A DNA stretch of 64,000 bases from Paenibacillus sp. XY044 (GCF_002257645.1 NZ_NQMO01000005.1:186001-250000); one strand, 5' to 3'. Counted from the stretch's first letter, positions 41,713 to 50,951 are shown. Notes: generated by a model not told the origin, from the sequence alone. A program made the numbers and translations.

Positions 41713-42195
41713 ATCGTGATCTTTCCCTCCCGATCTCAGGTGAATATTGGATATGTATAAAATAACATTCCAGGGCACCGCATACAATGGCGTTTCCGCG
41801 TGTTGTGGCGGGGCTAGGGGGCGGACCGAAGCGCGAGACAATCACGCGATCACGCGATCATGCTGCTGCATCAGCCCGGCACTCTCTCCCCTTTATCTAC
41901 ATAAAAGTCCCACACCTGGCCCTTCGAACGGCTTCAGCCGCAATCTGTTCCAGACATGCAAAAACAGCCCTTCCGTCGGCCGGATAGAGCTGATTCGCTG
42001 TGCTGCAGGATATTGAACTAAAGTTCGCCTTATTATCCAGGGAGTTTTATCCGCATATTAAAGTCAAGGTTTGCATGTTTCTCCATTTCGCTCAATCCAA
42101 ACAATACAAGGCCTTGCACGTGGCTTTAAGCTCTATCCATTCCTATAAAATTGAACCGAGGGTGAACATGTCCCCCAGTCCAATCCACCCACATG
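41713..42195. other. 483-bp intergenic region with a GAACT-AA-AGTTC palindrome
   Basis: No gene with a ribosome binding site is visible. It contains GAACTAAAGTTC (42015-42026), a palindrome. Its 14-nt context (42012-42025) is identical to part of the inverted repeat upstream of the GH3 gene (6147-6160). Two copies of ATCACGCG in tandem lie at 41841-41856. Confidence 0.4.
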
Positions 42196-42609
42196 CTACT
42201 TTTTGTTTTTCGCCATTGACCGCAGCGCTTCCCGATAGGCATTGTCCGTGCTGCGGTCCGGCTTTGGCGGCGGCGGTTCCTCTTCCTTGGCCGGCGTGCC
42301 TCCGGAAAACTGCCGGAGCGCCTCCCGGTAGGCCCGGTCGCTCTGCAGATCGGAAGCTTGCGGATGCCGGGTTGTCAGCGTTGCCGGCTTTGGATTTCTT
42401 GGCGGCTCGTTGGTCACCGGCCCGTTGGTCAACGGCGGCGTTTCCTCCGTCTTCACAGGTTCAAGATGTGCGGCTGGCTCCTCCGCTTCTTGGTTTTTTC
42501 GGACTGATTCCTGAGCCTGCTTTTTCGCCGATTTTTTGGACATCCGGGCGTTGTAAATAAAAAGAAAAACCAGGGCGAGGACAGCCAGAACGATAAAGGC
42601 GATAATCAT
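42196..42609 (-). CDS. Single-pass membrane protein with duplicated AYREALR motif
   Basis: Unknown protein of 137 residues. Residues 1-20 form one membrane helix (MIIAFIVLAVLALVFLFIY). A Lys/Gln/Glu-rich stretch that may be a short coiled coil follows, then a proline-rich linker. Two copies of a D-x-AYREALR motif lie at about 91-99 and 121-129, separated by a Pro/Lys-rich segment. The topology predicts a cytoplasmic tail. It starts 11 bp after the stop of the WrbA-like gene and is likely cotranscribed with it. No function can be assigned. Confidence 0.7.
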   Translation of the reverse strand: MIIAFIVLAVLALVFLFIYNARMSKKSAKKQAQESVRKNQEAEEPAAHLEPVKTEETPPLTNGPVTNEPPRNPKPATLTTRHPQASDLQSDRAYREALRQFSGGTPAKEEEPPPPKPDRSTDNAYREALRSMAKNKK

Positions 42610-42620
42610 AGCCTTGTACC

Positions 42621-43169
42621 TTACCTTGCTGCCGAGGAGAATCGTCCGGCCAATACGGCTACGCGCTTACCTAATGCACGGCCCAAGGCGAGGTCGTTTT
42701 CGCTGGGCAGGTTTTTGGGATCATCCTCCGAGAGCTCCACGGGACAAGTCACACCCACGCCGTAATACGATCCGTACAGGGCGTTCTCCGGAATGTTCCC
42801 GGGAAGACCGACGACAATCATGCCGTTATGGAGCATCGGCGTCAGGAGATTGATCATGGTGGACTCCACCCCTCCGTGCACGGTTGCCGTCGTGCAGAAT
42901 ACAGCCCCGACTTTGTCGACCAGTTTGCCCTGCGCCCACAGGTAGCCCAGCCGGTCGATCCAATTTTTCAGCCCCGCGCTGATGGTTCCAAAATGCCCCG
43001 GACACCCCCATACGATAGCATCCATATCCTCAAGTTTATAAATATCGGCTTCATTGACGTGAGCCATCTCTGCCTCAGCCCCGTCAACGCTCGATGCCCC
43101 TTCCCAAACGGAACGCGCCAACGCTTCCGTGTGGCCGTTTTCACTGTCGTAAACCACATACACTCTCAT
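42621..43169 (-). CDS. WrbA-like flavodoxin-fold NAD(P)H:quinone oxidoreductase
   Basis: Flavoprotein of 182 residues. The FMN phosphate loop is YDSENGHTEALA at the N-terminus. WGCPGHFGTISAGLKNWIDRL and TTATVHGGVESTM are the next two FMN-contact loops of the WrbA family. It reduces quinones by two electrons. GGGGAG lies 6 nt before the ATG at 43169; an ATG at 43190 is less likely. It is divergent from an HlyD/EmrB-type pump, an arrangement that recalls the B. subtilis yhcA/yhcB neighbourhood. A shared response to quinone-like compounds is inferred. Confidence 0.85.
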   Translation of the reverse strand: MRVYVVYDSENGHTEALARSVWEGASSVDGAEAEMAHVNEADIYKLEDMDAIVWGCPGHFGTISAGLKNWIDRLGYLWAQGKLVDKVGAVFCTTATVHGGVESTMINLLTPMLHNGMIVVGLPGNIPENALYGSYYGVGVTCPVELSEDDPKNLPSENDLALGRALGKRVAVLAGRFSSAAR

Positions 43170-43337
43170 GTTTAACTCCCCTTTCATCAACTGGATTTCT
43201 TATTTATCCCCAGGGCCGCGTCCCTTTATCCTTGCGGAAAGCCGAGGATTTCCATTGCTGAATATGAATGGAGCAATTAGGAGATGCTCTTCTATATCTG
43301 AACTGAGGAAGCCAAATTTAGGAGGGAATATGCTTTT

Positions 43338-43973
43338 ATGAATTCGCGTGCACTGCTGGTCAACGTCGTAGTCGTCATCATTGTGCTCGTCCTAGGCGGC
43401 GCGGCTATTTATTACTACAACCAGACATCCAACTATATTAAAACCGACAACGCCCAAGTTACCGGACAGGCCGTTTCCATTACCGCACCCGCGGCCGGTA
43501 AGCTCACGACCTGGAATGGTTCCGTCGGCAAATATTATAATTCCGGCGATGTCGTAGGAAGCGTGACAGCCGGAGGTACCCGGCTCGATATTACGTTCCC
43601 TGTGAACTCCACCATCGTACAGCAAACCGCCGTTCCGAACGCCTACGTATCCCCAGGGACTGCGCTGGCAAGAGCCTACAACCTAAACAACTTGTGGATT
43701 GCGGCCAATATCGAAGAAACCAAGCTGGATAAAATCAAGGTCGGCCAAACCGTCGACGTGTATGTCGATGCTTTTCCGGATACGACGCTGACCGGCAAAA
43801 TCGATCAAATCGGATTGGCTACCGCGTCCACGTTCTCGCTGTTTCCAACGACCAATTCCAATGCCAACTACACCAAAGTGACGCAAGTCATCCCTATCGT
43901 CGTTACCATTGAGGGGTATAAAGGCCTCGGAATCGTTCCAGGCATGAATGCGACTGTCCGAATCCATATTTAG
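43338..43973 (+). CDS. HlyD/EmrA-family membrane fusion protein, short form
   Basis: Accessory protein of 211 residues. One membrane helix (about 7-28) anchors an extracytoplasmic domain with the lipoyl-like fold (KTDNAQVTGQAVSITAPAAG) and a beta-barrel (IEETKLDKIKVGQTVDVYVD). The long coiled-coil hairpin of Gram-negative EmrA is absent, as expected without an outer membrane. AGGAGG precedes the ATG by 11 nt. It lies 12 bp ahead of the DHA2-family pump gene and would act with it. Confidence 0.85.
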   Translation: MNSRALLVNVVVVIIVLVLGGAAIYYYNQTSNYIKTDNAQVTGQAVSITAPAAGKLTTWNGSVGKYYNSGDVVGSVTAGGTRLDITFPVNSTIVQQTAVPNAYVSPGTALARAYNLNNLWIAANIEETKLDKIKVGQTVDVYVDAFPDTTLTGKIDQIGLATASTFSLFPTTNSNANYTKVTQVIPIVVTIEGYKGLGIVPGMNATVRIHI

Positions 43974-43985
43974 GGGGCTTGTCTA

Positions 43986-45530
43986 ATGGAAAACATACAC
44001 ATGGGGCGGACGTTGACGGTGCTCATGCTCGGGGCGTTCGTCTCCATCCTGAACCAGACGCTGCTGAACGTGGCGATCCCCCACCTGATGAACGATTTCA
44101 ACGTTTCGGCAACGACGGTGCAGTGGCTGTCCACCGCCTACATGCTGGTGAACGGTGTGCTCGTTCCGGTCACCGCTTTTCTGATCGAGTCCTTCGGCAC
44201 CCGGGTTCTATTCATTACGGCCATGAGCCTTTTTACCGTTGGCGCGGTGCTCTGCGCCGTCAGTACCAACTTTCCGCTGATGCTGTTCGGCCGCGTCGTG
44301 CAGGCCAGCGGAGCGGGGATTATTATGCCCGTCGTGATGAACGTGTTCCTGACGGTATTCCCGCCCGAAAAACGCGGAACCGCGATGGGCATGATGGGGA
44401 TTGCCATGATGTTCGCTCCGGCGATCGGACCGACGCTATCGGGCTGGATCGTGGAGCACTATACGTGGCGGATTTTGTTTTTCATGGTCATTCCGCTGGC
44501 CGTTCTCGACATTCTGTTCGCCTTGAAATGGCTGAACAACATCAACCGCCTGACCAAACCGAAATTCGACACTTGGGGCGTCATCTTCTCCACCCTTGGC
44601 TTCGGAATACTGCTCTATGGCTTCAGCTCCGCCGGAGACAAAGGCTGGACCAGCTTCACGGTGCTCGGCTCGCTGATTGTAGGTGCGGTCTTTATCATCC
44701 TGTTTATCGTGCGCGAGCTGAATATGGACACGCCGATGCTCGATTTCCGCGTGTTTAAATACGACATTTTTTCGGTTTCGACGGTCGTCGGCGGCCTCGT
44801 CAACATGACGATGTTCGGAGCGATGCTGCTGCTCCCGATTTACCTGCAAAATATCCGCGGGTTCACCCCGCTTCAGTCCGGCCTGCTCCTTCTACCGGGG
44901 GCGATCCTGATGGGGATCATGTCCCCGATCTCGGGAGCGATTTTCGATAAAATCGGCGCACGGCCCCTCGCCATTGTCGGCCTGCTCATCACCGCGGTCA
45001 TGACCTTCGAGTTCAGCCGATTGACCGATGCCACGTCATATTCGCATCTGATGCTGCTCTATACGATCCGCAGCTTCGGTATGTCGCTGATTATGATGTC
45101 CGTGCAGACCGAGGGGCTCAACCAGCTTCCCTACAACCTCGGAAGCCACGGGACGGCAATGTCCAATACGATGCGGCAGGTGGCCGGGTCGATCGGGACC
45201 GCACTGCTTGTAACGGTCATGTCGACGCGGACGACGTTTCACGTCGCCGAATCCGCCACGCTCTACAACGAGGACAACCCGTTCATCATGCAGGATATCG
45301 CCGCATTGGGACAGGAAGTCGCCGTCACTGCCGGCGTTCCCGCTGAGACGGGCGTGTCTCTGGCACTGCAATCGGTGCTCGGGCTGGTGTCAACGAACGC
45401 AAGCATCAACGGCATCAATGACGCCTTTATTGTGGCGACCTGGTTTGCCATCGCCGCCTTGTTCTTTTCCCTCTTCCTGCGCCGGGCGCGCAAAGGAAAA
45501 CGTTCCGGCAGCCCGGCCAAGCAGCCATAA
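43986..45530 (+). CDS. DHA2-family MFS drug exporter (EmrB/QacA type)
   Basis: Transporter of 514 residues with 14 membrane helices. The N-terminal ILNQTLLNVAIPHLM is the motif D1 region, WLSTAYMLVNGVLVP follows, and GPTLSGWIVEHYTWR is the antiporter motif C region. It exports hydrophobic drugs by proton antiport. It is cotranscribed with the HlyD-like gene (12-bp gap, GGGGGC ribosome binding site) and closed by a strong terminator. Divergent WrbA-like gene suggests a quinone or redox-active substrate, which is inference. Confidence 0.93.
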   Translation: MENIHMGRTLTVLMLGAFVSILNQTLLNVAIPHLMNDFNVSATTVQWLSTAYMLVNGVLVPVTAFLIESFGTRVLFITAMSLFTVGAVLCAVSTNFPLMLFGRVVQASGAGIIMPVVMNVFLTVFPPEKRGTAMGMMGIAMMFAPAIGPTLSGWIVEHYTWRILFFMVIPLAVLDILFALKWLNNINRLTKPKFDTWGVIFSTLGFGILLYGFSSAGDKGWTSFTVLGSLIVGAVFIILFIVRELNMDTPMLDFRVFKYDIFSVSTVVGGLVNMTMFGAMLLLPIYLQNIRGFTPLQSGLLLLPGAILMGIMSPISGAIFDKIGARPLAIVGLLITAVMTFEFSRLTDATSYSHLMLLYTIRSFGMSLIMMSVQTEGLNQLPYNLGSHGTAMSNTMRQVAGSIGTALLVTVMSTRTTFHVAESATLYNEDNPFIMQDIAALGQEVAVTAGVPAETGVSLALQSVLGLVSTNASINGINDAFIVATWFAIAALFFSLFLRRARKGKRSGSPAKQP

Positions 45531-45593
45531 GCTCGGCACCAACAAGACGAACCGCCAGCAATATGGGGCTCCCGTCCATGAGGTTCATTATAC

Positions 45594-45628
45594 AAAGCCG
45601 CTATCCCGTAAGGGATAACGGCTTTTTT
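45594..45628 (+). terminator. Intrinsic terminator of the HlyD-MFS operon
   Basis: AAGCCG-C-TATCCC, loop GTAA, GGGATA-A-CGGCTT with one internal mismatch, followed by a T run. Confidence 0.9.
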
Positions 45629-45727
45629 AATTTTCGGACAAGATTCTCCGTTGTAGTCGTACAAGCTGGCCCCTTCTCATAAGATGTAACAATGCGACGA
45701 TAGATCAATGAAGGAGGTTCTCCCTTA

Positions 45728-46357
45728 ATGAGTGTATGGATCAGCCATTTCCTGCTTGGCCTCTCTCTATCCGCTCCGATTGGCCCGATTAATGCGGCGC
45801 AGATGGACCGCGGACTGCGTGGAGGCTTTTTACATGCGTGGCTGGTGGGTCTCGGGGCCATGGTGGCCGACGGCATCTTTATGCTGCTTGTGTATTTCGG
45901 GGTGATTCATTTTCTCAACATCCCCTTTATGAAAACATTTCTGCTGTTGTTCGGGTTCTTTATCCTGACTTATATCGGGGTAGAAAGCCTCCTAACCGCT
46001 GGAAAAGCGGGCATGGAAACCCGCAGCAGCAATGAATCGCATGTCAAATCCTTCAGCGCCGGCTTCATCATGTCCATTTCCAATCCACTGTCCATCCTGT
46101 TCTGGATGGGGATTTACGGTTCGGTTCTCGCCGATATGATCGCCAAATACGAAGCCAAAGAGGTCCTCCTGTACAGCTGCGCTATCATGGCCGGCCTGAT
46201 GCTGTGGGATGTGTTGATGGCTTTGGTGGCCAGCATGTTCCGGCGGATGCTCACCAACCGCCTGATCAGAGCCATTTCGGTTATTTCAGGGTTCTCGCTT
46301 ATCGGATTCGGCCTCTATTTCGGATACGAGGCATACCGAATTTTGTTCGGGTCCTGA
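45728..46357 (+). CDS. LysE family amino acid exporter
   Basis: Membrane protein of 209 residues with six helices. The N-terminal LSAPIGPINAAQMDRGLRGG is the LysE/RhtB signature. SAGFIMSISNPLSILFW is the second conserved loop. It would export amino acids or similar small compounds. AAGGAGG is 11 nt before the ATG. Its last 59 bp overlap the 3' end of the convergent amino acid permease gene, with no terminator between them. Confidence 0.9.
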   Translation: MSVWISHFLLGLSLSAPIGPINAAQMDRGLRGGFLHAWLVGLGAMVADGIFMLLVYFGVIHFLNIPFMKTFLLLFGFFILTYIGVESLLTAGKAGMETRSSNESHVKSFSAGFIMSISNPLSILFWMGIYGSVLADMIAKYEAKEVLLYSCAIMAGLMLWDVLMALVASMFRRMLTNRLIRAISVISGFSLIGFGLYFGYEAYRILFGS

Positions 46358-47738
46358 TCGTTCTTGGGCCAGTCTCGGCGTGCTCTTTGTTATCGTACGA
46401 GCTCTTCTTCGGCCCATCGGCGTTGTTCCAGAAGCGGCGCATCACCAGCGTGACGCAGCCGATGATGACGATGAACCCGAGGCTGATAAAAAAGCCGGGG
46501 CGGCTGATTTTATGAAACAGCGTGCCGACCAGCGTCAGGACGATCAGCGCCATGCCGATATACAGCTTGACCTTTCCCCAACCCGTGAGCTTCAGCAGCT
46601 TGCCCGACGTCAGCAGGATAAACAGCCAGTTATACAGCAGCATCAAGCCTGCGGCCGTCGTAATGTACTCATATACGCTTTTGGGCATCAGAAGTGCGGA
46701 TACCACGGAAGCGAGAAGCCCCACAGCCGTCAAACCGATGGCCGGCAGGGGCTTTTTCCCTTCCTTCTTCTTTCCTTTGATGAAAAGAGGCGGCGCATCC
46801 CCGTCGCTGGCCAGCGTCACGATCATCGTCGTTACCGCGAACAGCGAGGCCGTCATCGTCGAGAAGCCGGCAATGATGAGAACCGCATTAAACAAATGCG
46901 GCACAAACGGCAGCTTGTAGTCGACGAGTGCCACCACAAAGGGGCTCTCCTCGGCAGCATAGGATCTCCAGGGCTCAAGAATTAGCGCCAGCCCGATGGA
47001 AGTGACATAGACAGACGCTAACAACAGCAGCATCATTTTGCCCGCTTTTGGCGCTTCTTTGGGCTCATTCAGCCTCATCGTCATCAGTCCCAGCGCTTCC
47101 AGTCCCCCGTATCCGTAAAAGGCGAAAATGAGCGCTGCCCAAAATCCCGTAAACCCGCCCGGTATCCAATCCCGTGGAAAAGCGGGGCCGTGGGCGTCCG
47201 TCCGGAGCAGGCCGGTTACCGCGAGAACGGCGATCACGATAAACATGAAAATCGCCGCGATTTTTAGCACGGCAAAAATGTTCTCCATTCGCTCGAACCC
47301 CTTGGTCCCGATCCAAATGATGAGGAGTCCGAGAACACCGTACCCCGCCGCAAAGCACCACATCGGAATCTGCGGAAACCAAAAGCGCGAAAACAAGGCA
47401 AGCGCCGTTAACTGGCTCCCCATGATGAGCAGCTCCGACGACCAGTACACCCATCCGCTGCTGAACCCTGCCCACCGGCCAAAGGCCTTCTTCGCATAGG
47501 AGCGAAACGAGCCCTCCATCGGGTCCTCCGCCGTCATCTGCGACAGCTTGTCGTAGACCAGGTAAGCCCCGAACGCCGCCAGGACGTACGCAACGACCCC
47601 GGAAGGGCCGCCGATCTCAATCGCAATATGAGAGCCCAGAAAAAAGCCCGTACCGACTGTACAGGCAACCCCAAGGAGCGACAGCTGCCACCATTTCAGC
47701 TTCTTCTCTTTCGTCTGGTAGCCTTGGTTCTGTGCCAT
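46299..47738 (-). CDS. APC family amino acid permease
   Basis: Transporter of about 479 residues with 12 helices. The first helix carries the APC substrate-binding loop GTGFFLGSHIAI. FYGYGGLEALGLM lies in helix 6. It imports or exchanges amino acids. GGAGG lies 9 nt before the ATG at 47738; a longer frame from 47780 lacks support. The C-terminal 19 residues, basic and rich in Arg (TRTKFGMPRIRNRGRIR), are encoded antisense to the LysE gene. This tail may be a result of the overlap and not conserved. Confidence 0.9.
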   Translation of the reverse strand: MAQNQGYQTKEKKLKWWQLSLLGVACTVGTGFFLGSHIAIEIGGPSGVVAYVLAAFGAYLVYDKLSQMTAEDPMEGSFRSYAKKAFGRWAGFSSGWVYWSSELLIMGSQLTALALFSRFWFPQIPMWCFAAGYGVLGLLIIWIGTKGFERMENIFAVLKIAAIFMFIVIAVLAVTGLLRTDAHGPAFPRDWIPGGFTGFWAALIFAFYGYGGLEALGLMTMRLNEPKEAPKAGKMMLLLLASVYVTSIGLALILEPWRSYAAEESPFVVALVDYKLPFVPHLFNAVLIIAGFSTMTASLFAVTTMIVTLASDGDAPPLFIKGKKKEGKKPLPAIGLTAVGLLASVVSALLMPKSVYEYITTAAGLMLLYNWLFILLTSGKLLKLTGWGKVKLYIGMALIVLTLVGTLFHKISRPGFFISLGFIVIIGCVTLVMRRFWNNADGPKKSSYDNKEHAETGPRTIRTRTKFGMPRIRNRGRIR

Positions 47739-47897
47739 AAATGTCTTCCTCCACGGTATTGGTCGAATTCTGTTTATCATCCCCTGGAGCTGACATCTTA
47801 TGTACTTTATACCGGGTCCCTGAGGCTCGGAGGCTTTATGGAACGGGCTGTCTTATGCAGGAGCCGCATGCCGCAATTTGCAATAGCAGGAACGCGG

Positions 47898-47947
47898 AAA
47901 AAGCCGCAGCCTGCAGAGTTTCCATCCTCCTGCAAACCACGGCTTTT
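47898..47947 (-). terminator. Probable terminator of the alkaline phosphatase gene
   Basis: Minus strand: AAAAGCCG and CGGCTTTTT form the base, with an inner TGCAG/CTGCA pairing across a large loop. The tail is short. It lies about 35 nt after the stop codon. Confidence 0.6.
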
Positions 47948-47982
47948 GAAATAGATAGCCCAATGATTCCTTTTACAATACG

Positions 47983-49242
47983 TTACTTCTTGATTCCCCA
48001 AGCTTTCAAAATGGCATCATGCACATACGTATTTTCGTAGACGCCTGCAAACAGCTCGGCTCTGCTGCCCATAGCCGTCAGGGGAACGTCCACGCCGGAG
48101 TGGCCGGAAGTCGTCCAGTCTACATAGAACTGATCCTTGGAGTTCGCGATGGCAAACGGACCGTCTTCCTTGGAGATGCCGTCTCCGGACTCGTCCTTGT
48201 CATCCGGTTCTTCGATCGTCAAGCCGCCTGTCTCATGGTCGGCAAGCACAAGCACCAGTGTGTCAGGATTCTTCTTCGCGAATTCCTTGGCTGCGCCTAC
48301 GGCTTTATCCAGCTCCTGGCCGGCTTTGATCGTCAGCTTGGCGTTATTTTCATGCGCCATTTCGTCCGTGCCTTCTTCCTCGACCATCAGGAAAAAGCCT
48401 TTTTTATTTGTGGAGAGGGTATCCAGCGCTTTCTTCGTCATGTCCACGAGCGGTACCGTTGGATTGTACAGGTCACCCTGTCCTTCCTCTCTTTGCTGGA
48501 ACATTTCTTCATTGGCGAACAGGCCCAGAATTCTGCCGTTCTTCGCTTTGCTCAACTCTTCTTTGTTCGTTACAAATTGATATCCGAGCTGCTTAGCTTT
48601 CTCCACCAGGTTGCCCTGAGTGCCCTTGCTTCCTTCTGTCGGATCTTCAGCAGGCTGATCCGGATGCGGACCCGGCGTACCTTGCGGGTACCAGAAATCC
48701 TCACCGCCGCCCAGCAGCACGTCTACCTTTTTCTCCAAGTATTGCTTGGCGATATCACTTTGTTTGGAGCGGTCTTCCACGTGGGATGCGAATGCTGCAG
48801 GCGTTGCGTCGGTAATTTGGCTTGTCGTCACAAGGCCCGTTGATTTGCCGTTCTCCTTGGCGATTTCAAGCAGCGTTTTGACCGGCTTTTTGTTTGCGTC
48901 CACCCCGACAGCTCCGTTGTAAGTTTTGACGCCGCTGGCAATGGCCGTTCCCGCTGCGGCGGAATCCGTGACGGTAGTCGTGGAGTGTGTGCGCAGAAGT
49001 CCAACATACGGCATATCGTCCATTTGCAGCTTGCCGTTGACGCCAACTGTGCTCAGACGGATTGCGTCGCGTGCTGCGGTGCCCATACCGTCACCGACGA
49101 ACAGGATGACGTTTTTGGCTTTGCCCGCATTTTGCGAAGGGGCTTTCGAATTTCCTTGGGCGCTGACCGATCCCGTAAAAATCAAACTTGCCGCCGCGCT
49201 CAGGCAGAAAGCGGTTTGAACCAGACGTTTACTGCGTTTCAT
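47983..49242 (-). CDS. phoA: Secreted alkaline phosphatase (PhoA family)
   Basis: Phosphomonoesterase of 419 residues with a signal peptide (MKRSKR, hydrophobic core, cleavage after SVSA near 28). The catalytic serine is S94 in TDSAAAGTA. Metal ligands include D51 (VGDGMG), D and H of TDEMAHENN, D-H of ADHETGG and H of TSGHSG. An internal Asp/Glu/Pro-rich loop (PADQ-type insert near 195-212) is moderately long. It releases phosphate from organic esters outside the cell. The promoter has two TT(A/T)ACA elements 22 bp apart upstream of a TATAAT, consistent with PhoP control. The family is certain; the symbol is by similarity. Confidence 0.92.
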   Translation of the reverse strand: MKRSKRLVQTAFCLSAAASLIFTGSVSAQGNSKAPSQNAGKAKNVILFVGDGMGTAARDAIRLSTVGVNGKLQMDDMPYVGLLRTHSTTTVTDSAAAGTAIASGVKTYNGAVGVDANKKPVKTLLEIAKENGKSTGLVTTSQITDATPAAFASHVEDRSKQSDIAKQYLEKKVDVLLGGGEDFWYPQGTPGPHPDQPAEDPTEGSKGTQGNLVEKAKQLGYQFVTNKEELSKAKNGRILGLFANEEMFQQREEGQGDLYNPTVPLVDMTKKALDTLSTNKKGFFLMVEEEGTDEMAHENNAKLTIKAGQELDKAVGAAKEFAKKNPDTLVLVLADHETGGLTIEEPDDKDESGDGISKEDGPFAIANSKDQFYVDWTTSGHSGVDVPLTAMGSRAELFAGVYENTYVHDAILKAWGIKK

Positions 49243-49280
49243 TCATCATTCACTCCTTTAAGGGATTCTAGCATGTCCCC

Positions 49281-49323
49281 ATTATAGGAACCGATTGTTA
49301 AACGGGATGGCGGAGTTTGTAAA
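49281..49323 (-). promoter_or_regulatory. Alkaline phosphatase promoter with Pho-box-like elements
   Basis: Minus strand: TTTACA (49318-49323) and TTAACA (49296-49301) begin exactly 22 bp apart, two 11-bp steps as in Bacillus PhoP boxes, although the element between them is degenerate. A perfect -10 TATAAT (49281-49286) follows after 9 bp. Confidence 0.5.
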
Positions 49324-49475
49324 ATGTACTTCATATTTGCGAAAGGGCAGGGCAAGGGCCGGACGGGCCCTATCGGGCTTCGGGTGAAATCTATTTTCTT
49401 CTGGTCCCCGGATTATGATATATTTCATATCAGGAAGACCTATTTTTAATAGAAGTGGAGAAGGAGGAAACACAA

Positions 49476-50864
49476 TTGGAATTCAGAATTGAGAAAGACA
49501 CCATCGGCGAGATCAAGGTTCCGGCGGACAAGCTCTGGGCGGCACAAACCCAGCGCAGCTTTGAAAATTTTGAAATCGGCACGGAGAAAATGCCCCTTGA
49601 GCTGATTCGTGAATTCGCTATCCTTAAAAAAAGCGCGGCCCTAGCCAATAAAGAGCTCGGCAAGCTGATCGCAGAGAAATCGGGCGCCATCGTCGCAGCT
49701 GCCGACGAAGTCATCGCCGGCAAACTGGACGAGCATTTCCCGCTCGCTGTATGGCAGACCGGAAGCGGCACCCAGTCCAACATGAACGTGAACGAGGTCA
49801 TCGCCAACCGGGGGAACCAGCTGCTTCAGGAACAAGGCAGCGACCAGCGTATCCACCCGAACGACGACGTCAACAAGTCGCAAAGCTCCAATGACACCTT
49901 CCCGACCGCTATGCATATTGCCGCCCTGGTCGCCGTGGAAGATCAAGTTCTGCCTTTCCTGGCGAAGCTGAAGGAAACCTTCCGCGCCAAGAGCGAGCAG
50001 TTTATGGATATTATCAAAATCGGCCGGACCCACCTCCAGGACGCAACCCCGCTTACCCTGGGCCAGGAAATCAGCGGATGGCACCGGATGCTGGAGAAGA
50101 GCGAAAGCATGATCCGCAGCAGCATGGAATCCCTGCGTGAGCTGGCGATCGGCGGCACCGCGGTAGGAACCGGCATCAACGCCCATCCGGAGTTCGGCGC
50201 AATGACGGCAGCCAACATCAGCAAGCTGACCGGCAAAACGTTCACTTCGGCGGAAAACAAATTCCACGCGCTCACGAGCCATGACGAAATCGTCTATGTT
50301 CACGGCGCGCTGAAAGCGCTTGCCGCAGATCTCATGAAAATCGCCAACGACGTGCGCTGGCTGGCCAGCGGTCCGCGCTGCGGCATCGGCGAGCTGACGA
50401 TTCCGGCCAATGAGCCGGGCAGCTCCATCATGCCGGGCAAAGTCAACCCGACGCAGAGCGAAGCGCTGACGATGGTCGTCTGCCAGGTCATGGGCAACGA
50501 CGCGGCGATCGGCTTTGCGGCGAGCCAAGGCAATTTCGAGCTGAACGTGTTCAAACCGGTCATCATCTATAACTTCCTGCAGTCCGCCCGCCTGCTGGGC
50601 GACGCCATGCGCTCATTCAACGACCACTGCGCCATCGGCATCGAGCCGAACCGTGCAGTGATCGAGCGCAACCTGAATCAGTCGCTCATGCTCGTGACGG
50701 CGCTCAACCCGCACATCGGCTACGAAAACGCCGCCGCGGTCGCCAAGCTGGCGCACAAGGAAGGCCTGACGCTGAAAGAGGCGGCCTTGAAGAGCAACCT
50801 GCTCACCGAAGAGCAGTTCGACGCCGTCGTACGTCCGGAGGAAATGATCCATCCGAAGGAGTAG
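49476..50864 (+). CDS. fumC: Class II fumarate hydratase
   Basis: TCA-cycle enzyme of about 462 residues interconverting fumarate and malate. The family signature GSSIMPGKVNPTQ is present, as are TGSGTQSNMNVNEV, the SSNDTFPTAMH segment and GRTHLQDATPLTLGQE. The protein aligns from its first residues with B. subtilis CitG when the TTG at 49476 is used, which has AAGGAGG 8 nt upstream. The frame is open back to 49455, but those codons include the ribosome binding site. TGATAT-ATTTC-ATATCA (49416-49432) in the upstream region may be an operator. Single gene with a strong terminator. Confidence 0.97.
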   Translation: MEFRIEKDTIGEIKVPADKLWAAQTQRSFENFEIGTEKMPLELIREFAILKKSAALANKELGKLIAEKSGAIVAAADEVIAGKLDEHFPLAVWQTGSGTQSNMNVNEVIANRGNQLLQEQGSDQRIHPNDDVNKSQSSNDTFPTAMHIAALVAVEDQVLPFLAKLKETFRAKSEQFMDIIKIGRTHLQDATPLTLGQEISGWHRMLEKSESMIRSSMESLRELAIGGTAVGTGINAHPEFGAMTAANISKLTGKTFTSAENKFHALTSHDEIVYVHGALKALAADLMKIANDVRWLASGPRCGIGELTIPANEPGSSIMPGKVNPTQSEALTMVVCQVMGNDAAIGFAASQGNFELNVFKPVIIYNFLQSARLLGDAMRSFNDHCAIGIEPNRAVIERNLNQSLMLVTALNPHIGYENAAAVAKLAHKEGLTLKEAALKSNLLTEEQFDAVVRPEEMIHPKE

Positions 50865-50951
50865 TTTAAGGAGGAAGTAGCGGAGGAGTGAGCAGATCCA
50901 TGTCAGCATATCCTGGAGCTGGTTCCTCCACGCTCTGCCCCCCGCATGAAG

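Noticed and set aside
41841..41856. Tandem ATCACGCG as a regulatory repeat
   Set aside because: Only two units, easily by chance in this base composition.
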